From Brachypodium distachyon (lineage: Eukaryota > Streptophyta > Magnoliopsida > Poales > Poaceae), in the NCBI RefSeq assembly GCF_000005505.3, contig NC_016133.3, positions 46,465,237 through 46,529,236 of the forward strand: a stretch of DNA of 64,000 nt, given 5' to 3'. A model generated the notes under the pieces. The model saw only the letters and a program-made list of their open reading frames with translations, made no database searches and had not been told where the DNA came from. Both the position numbers and the translations under genes were made by a program. Below, one piece after another: positions 56,142-64,000 of this stretch; position 1 is the first letter of the stretch; each line of letters starts with the position of its first letter.

Positions 56142-56938
56142 TGTCACGGTGGTGTCACGGCAGATGTCATGAGATGGCTTAAGATGGGGCTGATGGACGA
56201 AGGAGAATCCGGAGGAGGGATGGCGCGGTGTAACCACGCACAAAGTAAGAACACACGGTGTTTACCCAGGTTCGGAGCCCTCTTGATGAGGTAAAGCTCC
56301 TACTCCTGCCTTATTTGTATTAGCTGAGATACAAGAGACTACAATGGTGCTCCTTGAGCTGTGTCCAGAGGAGGAAGAAGGAGAAGGAGAACTCATAAAA
56401 TCTCTAAGAGAGGAACCCCTCTCACAGGAGGGGTGGAGCCTCTATTTATAGGCTAAAAATGTCACACTGACAGGTGGGCCGAAAGCAAACCTAGCTACTC
56501 CCGGGCCCGCCGAGTACGCCCATGGTCCCCTCCGGATTGTCCGGGAGGGGACAATGCTGCTTTGTGCTTTATGTAGTGCCAGGCAGCGCGCACTGTAGCC
56601 ACGCCCCGGCCGTCGTCACTTGTCCTTCTACGGCGCGTCACTGTGTAGTCGTCCGGCACAGCGATGTGAACAATGACTGTTTTTCCGTCATAAAGGGAGC
56701 GTTGCTTTACTTTAGGCCATGTGACCAGGATAAGACCGTTGGCGTATCCCGGCCCTAGCCGAGATTAGATTGTCCATGCTTGTCCTGCAATCACATAAGA
56801 CAAACTAGAGATGCCGGCACACTCTTGGTATGCCGACCTGTTATAAAGTCGGCTTAGCAATGCCGGCGTACTTGCTTACGTCAGCCTTGCTCTCGCCATC
56901 CCGGCTAATACATGTCGTCATGACCCTACCCGGGGTCA
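56142..56938 (-). repeat. Long terminal repeat (3' LTR) of a Ty3/Gypsy element
   Basis: On the minus strand it begins TGACCCCGGGTAGGGTC and ends CACCGTGACA (TG...CA), 797 bp. A purine-rich tract CGGGGGGA abuts its inner edge (56939-56946 on the plus strand as complement), as expected of the polypurine tract before a 3' LTR. A TATAAATAGA box (56441-56450, minus strand) could drive the element. The other LTR lies beyond the window, so the target duplication (left flank TAGAT) cannot be checked. Confidence 0.7.
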
Positions 56939-57509
56939 TCCCCCCGATACTAGTCCCCGAAGCTGTTGCGGTCCGACATGAATTGATGTCGGGCCACGAC
57001 AGTTTCTCAGATCTCGAACGACTCTGCGCCTAGGAGGATTCGACCAGGTAAAATGCCGACACGATCCCGAGCTTTTTCAGCCGAGATTTAGCACCACCGA
57101 CATTTTTGTCGGTGTGGTATTTTCAGCTTCGAGCCGAGATTTCCCCTCTTAATCTCAGCCAGCGATGGAGAGCCTTTCTCTGCCGACATCTGTGCCGCAT
57201 GTTGCACTTAGTCTGCGCCTCACTTTAATAACGGGAAGATAAGACCAGAAGCACTGTTGGCGCGTCTTTTGAGGCGAATGTGTCGTCCCATTGGACGGGA
57301 AAGCCGGTAAGCCATTAAGAGGGGAGCTTCGAATTCCACCCGTTGCCTTATCTTCTCCTGATTCGGCAGGATTTACTGCGCCACGTCGCGCAGTGACCAC
57401 GCGTGCGCCGTTTATGGGGGTAATCGTCCCCATGATTACGGCGCTATCTTACCGTTGGCCACTGGGATCGTGGGTGCGTAAGATCCGCGGCCCATGATTG
57501 CCCCCTTGT

Positions 57510-57517
57510 TATAAATA
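57510..57517 (+). promoter_or_regulatory. TATA box of the antisense gene in the Gypsy element
   Basis: TATAAATA on the plus strand, about 245 bp upstream of the ATG at 57761, followed by a typical C-rich leader with GAAACCCTAGCTTC. It implies separate transcription of the antisense gene. Confidence 0.5.
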
Positions 57518-57760
57518 AAGGGGACGGGGTGAAAGCATTTTTACTTTCCCCCGAAACCCTAGCTTCTCTGCTGCTCTCGCGCGTCTGCCATTGCCGCACG
57601 CTCGGAGCTTCTTCACCGCCGCGCTTGCTCGCCTCCGGCAGCCGAGCTCACCGCTGCATCCTCGCGCTCGCCCGCTTGCACTTCCGTCGCTCCCTCCTTG
57701 CTCGCTCGCGCCTCGCGCCGCCACTTTCTCGTCGGAGCAGATCCAGATCCCCTTTCCGCC

Positions 57761-60700
57761 ATGGCTTCTTCTTCCCAAGATTTCGCTACCTTCGACCCTG
57801 TCGTCCAGCACAATGAGGAAGACGCTGGGTCGGAGAGCGCCGGGTGGGAAGGCTCTGACGTCTCTCAGGCGGACATTGATTGGCTCCGCTGCACCCGGCG
57901 GATCCCGGAAGAGGTGGAGTGCTGGATTCCCAGCGACGAAGTCGTGCCGACACCTGGGCCTGGTGAGTTCGTTGTCTTCGTATCTCATTTCGAACGTGGC
58001 TTTGGGCTCCCGGTTAGCGATTTCATCCGGCATTTCTTTGACCATTTTGGTCTTCAGCCTCACCATCTTCCTGCCAACGCCATTCTTACTCTTTCTGCCT
58101 TTATCACTTGCTGTGAAAGCTATCTCGGCCTCTGGCCTTCCGTTGACCTGTGGGCCAAGAATTTCATGTTCCGACCACAGATTCTTCCCGACAAGGATAA
58201 TCCCGCAGCCCCTAAGCCTATGACCCGATGCGGCGTCACCACCATCATACCTCGCCGAGGTTCTATCTTTCCTCGGATCCAAGGTCTTGAGTCCTGCAAG
58301 AAGTGGCTCAAGACCTTTTTCTATGTCAAGAACACCTCCGACACCGACAAGATCAACCTGCCATGATTCATAGTCGGCCCGCCGGAGGAGAAAAAGAACT
58401 GGAAGCATGATCCCAAGGACTCACTTCCGGAGATCAATGAGATTCATGTCGGCATCATTGCGTTGAAGGAGAACGGGATGACGGCTGACGATCTGCTGCC
58501 ACACTCGTGTTCCGGCGAGTTTGCCCGCTCCAACGCTGGACGCACAAGATGTGCTTCCACAACGGCTGGCTAGACCCGAACCGAGTCTCGACCATCACGC
58601 TGGACAAGCCCGAGGTTCGACGTCGAGTCAAGGCGATCGCCAAGACCAACTTGGCCGAGAACTGGAGTTGGGGCATGGTGCCATACAGCCGGAAGAACCG
58701 TGCACCCTTGGTAAGCTTCCTGTTTACTTGCTTTTCCGATTCTCTTCCGACATAGTTATATGCCGGCCTCTAACTGATAATGCTTTATCTCGGCATAACT
58801 TTTATGTTCTTGTGCAGAAATTTACACTCCAATGCAACGAGGACGGGCATGAGCCGGACAAGCGCTTCTTCCCTGACCGTCTGGGAGCCGACTTGGAAGA
58901 CCCGGACTCTGAGGATCACATGCCGATTCCCCATGCCGGCCCCAGGCGTGCCATAGGTAATAATTTCCGACCCCATCTCGTTGATATTCTAACTCTTATC
59001 CTCGAAGTGCTTATGCCTGTTTTTGTCCGGGAATAGCTGACTTGGACGAGCCGACTCCTGCCGCGTCCCCTGCTGCTGCTTCGGTGTCGGCAGGTGAGAA
59101 GCGCATCGCCGACACGGAGCTTCCAAGGACCATGAAATGGAAGAAAACTGCTGGCCGGCAACCGAAGCCAAAACCAATGGTCATCGGGTAGGCCTCATAT
59201 CATTTCAACTTTGAATATCGGTATCTCTTCTTGACTAACATGAAAGTGACAACATTCTGTTTCTTTAGGGAGGCTCTGATTGCCACCCAGTCCAAGACCT
59301 GCATCACATCCGAAATCCCGGCCACCTCATCTCCGCGTGCAGAGCCTTCTGCTCAGGCCACAGGAGAAACCGAGACTGCCGCAGACCCGGCGTCCCCCGT
59401 TCAGGAGGTCGGCTCCGGCATCGACGGTTCGAGTGTCGCCCCAGCCGCGACATCCGCGGCCGGGACTGCTTCTTCGTCGGCAGTGCCTGTTGCACAGCCG
59501 CAACCATTGGCAGCGGATCCTCCCCGTCAGCCGGCACCACAGCTTCAACAGCCTCAGGCAACAGCATCACCGCCGCACCAACAGCCACCGCAACCGCAAC
59601 CGACTCAGCTAGCGGCCACCCGGGCGAAGAAGACTAGGAGCTCCGCCATTCCGCCGGGACAGCAACCTCCAAGTTCATCCAGCCTGCCGTCATTCCGGGG
59701 TACTCAAGGAGTTCCTCTGAGGACAACAAACGGGCATAGCTGGGGGTCCCTTGGCTATTACGCCATATTGGAACAGTGCCGACAATTACGAAGTTAACTC
59801 CGGCACGCTCCAAACGGCGCAGCAAAATGCTCTGGTGGGACCATCTCCCGTGGCGGCGACCCCAGAGTCGGTGGCGGCCCGGATGTTCCAGGCGAGCGTT
59901 GCGTTGTTCGAATCTAGCCGAGCTGCCGAGGTACGAAAATCTCTTGAAGTTTTTTATTCTGCCTTTAGCATATATATTCCTAGTCCCCGAGGTTCAGGGC
60001 GAGTAAGAAATAGTCGTCCTGAAGCTTATCTCGGAAAAAACTTCAAACACTATTCTCCGAGATTCAGGTCGAGTTTAGAATAGTCGGCCTGAAGCTTTAA
60101 AATTACTTCAAACACTATGCCCCGAGATTCAGGTCAAGTTTAGAATAGTTGTCCTAAAGCTTTTAAAATTGCTTCAAGCACTATTCCCCGAGATCCAGGT
60201 CGAGTTTAGAATAGTCAGCGTAAAGCTTAAAATTGCTTCAAACACTATTCCCCGAGATTCAGGTCGAATTTAGAATAGTCGGCCTGGAGCTTAAATTTGC
60301 TTCAAACACTATTCTCCGAGATTCAGGTCGAGTTTAGAATAGTCGGCCTGAAGCTTAAAATTGCTTCAAACACTATTCCCCGAGATTCAGGTTTGATCTG
60401 CTATAAGAGATCTGAACCATTATGCAAAACTTGATTGTGGATCACTTGCTTGCAGAACTGTATGAATAAACGCAACGCGATCTTTAAAATCCTGCTTCCG
60501 TCGCACCGGAAATTGGCGGACAAGCACAAGGCTTTGGTGGACGAGCAGCGAAACAAAAATGAGTATACTTCCACCGATATACAACCTATGTCGAGTTGCA
60601 TATGTACTTTGAGAACTAACGTGCACCGACATAAACAGCCGGGGATGACGCACAAGTGTCGGAGCTGCTGAAGCGCGTCGCGGAGGTGCAAGGTATGACT

Positions 60701-61734
60701 CATCCTGTATTTTGGACTGCATCTATTTTTGTCTTGAATACTTCTAACCCATGTCTTCAAAACAGGGGAGAAGACTCAGCTGGTGGAGCAGCATCGAGAC
60801 GAGGTGGCCCGGCTAAGGGCGCAAATTGAAGCGCAAGGCGAGGCGCATAAGACCGAGGTAGTCCAACTTACCTCGGCACTTTCTGCGCAAGCCGACGAGA
60901 AGATCCGCCTGGAAGGCGAAGTACAAAAATATCAGGATCTTCTCGCCGACGCCGAGACCCGAGCCACCGTTGCTCAACAGAATATGACCGAGAGCACACA
61001 TATGCTAGCCGTGTGCGTACGGGATCTCGGCAAGATAGATGGATAGCTAGGCAGTAAGTTACCATAACCCGACTCATTTCCTTTGATCATTCGACCGACA
61101 ATAGCAATGTGCCAGGATTCATCATCACTTCTCTTTTTCTGGCAGAAATCTTCCCGCACTCTAAGCCGCCGTGATCAAAGCTCGCGGGAAGAGGGATTCC
61201 TCCAAGGCACAGCCATCAGAATACGATGTGGATGACTATCTTGTCAGCATCTAGACCCGTGTCAAGCCATTGAAGACTTTCGGGATCGACATGCTCAATG
61301 CTGGCATCCGCGTCTTCCGAGCTCTTTGGGCGGGAGAGGAAGCGCCGGGTGCCATCTCGGACTTGGCCAAGCGTCTTCTGGAGATGGAGGACCGGCTTGG
61401 CGAGTGGCGGGAGTCGGCCGCTCGTGTCGGCACCGATGAGGCACTGTCATTCGTACTCTCTTGGTACGACGACATTAACCTCGACGTGTTGCAGTGCATG
61501 CATGCCGACTCTCCCTTCCTCTCGGATCCAGAGTTGATCGCCAAACGGCAAGAGCAGGCCTACTCCTTCATTCAATATGCCGATGTGCATTCTTTTGTGG
61601 AGGGTCCGAAATCGGACGCAGAAGAAGAGTCGGCCGAGGAAGAAGAAGAGGGCGTGGATGAAGAGATTGTCACCGAGTCACCTCCCGCCGAGATAGATAT
61701 CTCGAGCACCGGCACCAACGATCTTGCCGCCTGA
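57761..61734 (+). pseudogene. Antisense retrotransposon gene ('putative gypsy type transposon', PF04195-like)
   Basis: The first frame starts MASSSQDFATFDPVVQHNEE and continues with the family core (VSHFERGFGLPVSDFIRHFF) up to a stop at 58364-58366; the same frame continues beyond it, then shifts near 58490. Splice-like boundaries follow: donor after 58710, acceptor before 58818, donor after 58956, acceptor before 59037, donor after 59187, acceptor before 59269, donor after 59930. Later segments are a proline/glutamine-rich part (59269-59797), a coiled coil (60783-61046) and an acidic C terminus (61270-61734, EEESAEEEEEGVDEE). The function of this protein family is not known; despite the Pfam label it has no recognised transposase chemistry. 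Confidence 0.65.
59984..60395. repeat. Minisatellite of 63-72 bp units inside the Gypsy element
   Basis: A unit CCCGAGATTCAGGTCGAGTT..TAGAATAGTCGGCCTGAAGCTT..CTTCAAACACTATT is repeated six times, plus a partial seventh, with unit starts near 59984, 60056, 60121, 60186, 60251, 60315 and 60379. It lies between exon-like parts of the antisense gene. Confidence 0.9.
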
Positions 61735-62379
61735 AGTCTTGCCCATTGATGTCGGAAAAAACTTTTTAAAATTGTTAGATCCCCGGGATGCCGGGTGCAT
61801 ATGTAAATACTTTGAAGTAGTCTTAATGTGATGCACAATGGTTTGAGTCAGTTTATGCCACAAGTTATCGAGTTCCCAGCCGAGTCCCCGAGTTTATTTT
61901 TTTGTTGGTTAAATTATATGACCACGGCTCTTTGTCTGCCTTGTCGGCGTTCGATGTATGAATCACGAAGTCATAGAATAGAACTTTCAAAAAAATCTCA
62001 AACTCATGAAATTCGCCTGGAAATGCCTAGTATAGAAAAAGAATGCTGGGTTAGAGAAAATGACACGCATCTCGGCTCGCTTGTTTGCTTATTTCCACAA
62101 TTGCTTTTCATGTGTTCAATAACTTCGTACTCATGCTCCAGCTTGCCATGAAGCCGGGTTGCGGGCAACGGCTAAGTCATAGAGAGAGTTTTCAGTATCG
62201 ACACACTACTAGACCGACATAAGATTACACAATCAAGCCAGGCCGACATACAAAATAGATAAATGAAACACAACTTTCATAAAACACGGGAGTCCCCGAG
62301 TTTCTTTTAAGAACCCGGCGGATAATTCATTGTTTTAAAATATTCGACATAAGGAAAAAATGATACAAATACTCATCTC
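61735..62379. other. Spacer between antisense gene and integrase
   Basis: AT-rich internal spacer of the Gypsy element; both flanking frames run towards it from opposite sides. No coding frame or structural signal is recognised. Confidence 0.4.
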
Positions 62380-64000
62380 TCAAGTATAGAATGGACGAAG
62401 GAAAGCTACATTCCATGGCCTCTTGGTTTTCTCGCCAGATCTGTCCATCCTGTTTGAGTTGGGGTCCTGCGCATCTATAAGATAGTATGAATCATTGTGT
62501 AGCGCTTTGCTCACAATGAAAGGTCCTTCCCAGGGAGGTGATAATTTATGAATGCCGGCCGTGCGCTGCACATGCCGGAGCACGAGATCTCCTTCTCGGA
62601 ACACCCGCGGATTTACCTTCCGGCTGTGATAATGCCTAAGGTGTTGTTGATAGATGGCTGACCGGGATAAAGCCAATTCCCGTGCTTCTTCGGGCCTCCT
62701 TTACCTCAGCTTCCGTATACATGGTCACTCACGAAGAGTTATGTTGGATGTCAGCTGGTAATCTTCCGCCCCGTATACGAGGAAGAATGACGTATAGCCC
62801 GTGGAACGATTTGGGGGTTGTCCTGAGACTCCACAGTACCGACGGGAGCTCATCTAGCCAGCATCCTGGAGTGCGTTCCAGTGGCTCAATTAGCCGAGGT
62901 TTTATGCCGGCTAAGACCATGCCGTTTGCCCTCTCAACTTGCCCGTTGGACTGAGGACGTGCTACTGAGGCGACATCAAGCCGGATTTTCTTTTCTGCGC
63001 AGACCGCGCAAAAGGCCTCTCTGCGAAGTTTGTTCCATTATCCGTGATGATGCTATGCGGGTAGCCATATCTTAAGATGATATCCTTCAAAAACGACACC
63101 GCGGTCTTGCCGTCACACTTCCGTATTGGCTTCGCTTCAATCCATTTGGTGAACTTGTCCACCATGACCAAGATATGCGTCATGCCTCCTCGTGCCTGCT
63201 TGAAGGCCCCCACCATATCCAAACACCAAACAGCAAATGGCCAAATGATTGGGATGGTCTTGAGCTCAGATGCCGGCATATGAATCTTGCTGGCATACCT
63301 CTGGCAACCGTTGCACTTCCTCACCATATCTTCCGCCTCCTGTAATGCACTCGGCCAGTTGAAACCGTGCCAAAATGCCTTGGCCACCAATGTTCTTGAG
63401 GATGCATGATGACCACACCCCCCCCCCCCCTCGGTGAATATCCTGAAGGATTTCTTGTCCTTCTTCTGGCTCAACGCAATGTTGCAATACATTAGTGACA
63501 CTTCTCTTATATAGCTCGCCGTTGATAATGGTGTACGCTTTTGCTCTTCTCTGAATTTGCCTTACGACACTTCCTCTTCCGGCAGACTTCCATCTTTGAG
63601 GTACGACATTATTGGCTGTGTCCAAGCAGGCACAGGACGAGTTACAAAACTGGCTCGTCTACTTCCATTGGTTCAATCACCATTGCCTCAGCCGAGTTAG
63701 GGCGCTCAGTCCCTGGGTTGCCGGAACCACTGCCACTGTCAATATCCATTGGAGTGACGTCAGCTTCCGAGTTTGCCGGAATAAATATCGATTCTGATTC
63801 TGGTGATGGCTTGCGCAGATGTTCCAACGCGATGCCGGCCGGGATGGCCTGCCTCGTTGATCCTAGCTTCGACAAAGTGTCGGCAGCCTCGTTCTCCGCC
63901 CGTGGTATATGATGGAATTCACACCCTTCAAAGAGACCACTGATCTTCTGCACATGAAAACGATATAGTGCCATGTTGGCATCCAACACATCCCAATTAC
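62380..64000 (-). pseudogene. Gypsy polyprotein end: RNase H and integrase, broken
   Basis: On the minus strand, from the window end leftward: the end of an RNase H domain with CEFHHIPRAENEAADTLSKL (about 63880-63930), an acidic spacer, then an integrase zinc finger (H..H..CNGC near 63300-63410), the integrase core with LDMVGAF and IITDNGTNF (about 63020-63210), a PSVLWSLRTTP block (near 62825) and the C-terminal domain (FREGDLVLRHVQ to FLRPFYT, ending at 62380). The frame is interrupted at a run of about fourteen C residues (63418-63431), after the second catalytic Asp and again near 62770. The N-terminal gag, protease and RT are outside the window. Confidence 0.8.

Larger units (their letters stand above)
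56142..64000 (-). mobile_element. Decayed Tat-lineage Ty3/Gypsy retrotransposon, partial
   Basis: From left to right: 3' LTR, polypurine tract, an antisense (plus-strand) non-structural gene, then the end of the polyprotein on the minus strand (integrase, then RNase H nearer the window end). An extra antisense gene between integrase and the 3' LTR is typical of Tat/RIRE2-type plant elements. Frameshifts and stops occur in both the polyprotein and the antisense gene, so the copy is inactive. Its 5' half is outside the window. Confidence 0.75.

Overview
The window is nuclear DNA of a grass, most likely a compact-genome Pooideae (Brachypodium-like). Evidence: multi-exon genes with GT-AG introns, GC-rich 5' exons, many Stowaway-type MITEs with CTCCCTCCG ends, and a class IIb starch branching enzyme closest to cereal BEIIb as I remember it. 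The species is inferred, not proven.

Genes, left to right: the 3' part of a PAN/lectin-like membrane protein (+, 1-1197); a two-exon ATL-type RING-H2 E3 ligase (-, 2541-4768); a four-exon DUF662 / RAB6-interacting-golgin-like coiled-coil protein (-, 12257-14064); a 22-exon starch branching enzyme IIb (-, 15583-25766); a six-exon GH100 alkaline/neutral invertase (+, 32216-36483); an intronless class I histone deacetylase (-, 37859-39268), head to head with a five-exon SNAP25/SNAP33-type SNARE (+, 40092-41290); an intronless GT34 xylosyltransferase-like protein (-, 43880-45313); an intronless PPR protein (-, 48453-50822); and a three-exon ATX1/CCH-like copper chaperone (-, 54109-54972). From 56142 to the window end lies a decayed Tat-lineage Ty3/Gypsy element on the minus strand, with an LTR at 56142-56938, an antisense intron-bearing ORF, and integrase/RNase H remnants.

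The genes do not form an operon-like unit. Two act in carbohydrate metabolism (amylopectin branching, sucrose hydrolysis) and one in cell-wall xyloglucan synthesis; the others serve trafficking, chromatin, ubiquitylation, organellar RNA and copper handling. The gene order may be collinear with the rice BEIIb region on chromosome 2 (recalled, unverified).

Spaces between genes and inside introns hold mobile elements. The most striking is a terminal-inverted-repeat element with a perfect 8-bp target duplication (5909-7707), whose 341-bp segment, together with 19 bp of flanking DNA, has become a near-identical five-copy tandem array. Others are a tRNA-like SINE with a 19-bp duplication inside the branching-enzyme gene, several tiny poly(A)/poly(T) insertions flanked by 13-14 bp duplications, a Mutator-like foldback element, a hAT-like element, eight Stowaway MITEs and two LINE 3' remnants. 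Exon boundaries were read by eye from splice sites, phase and family conservation; transcription starts and UTRs are mostly not determined.
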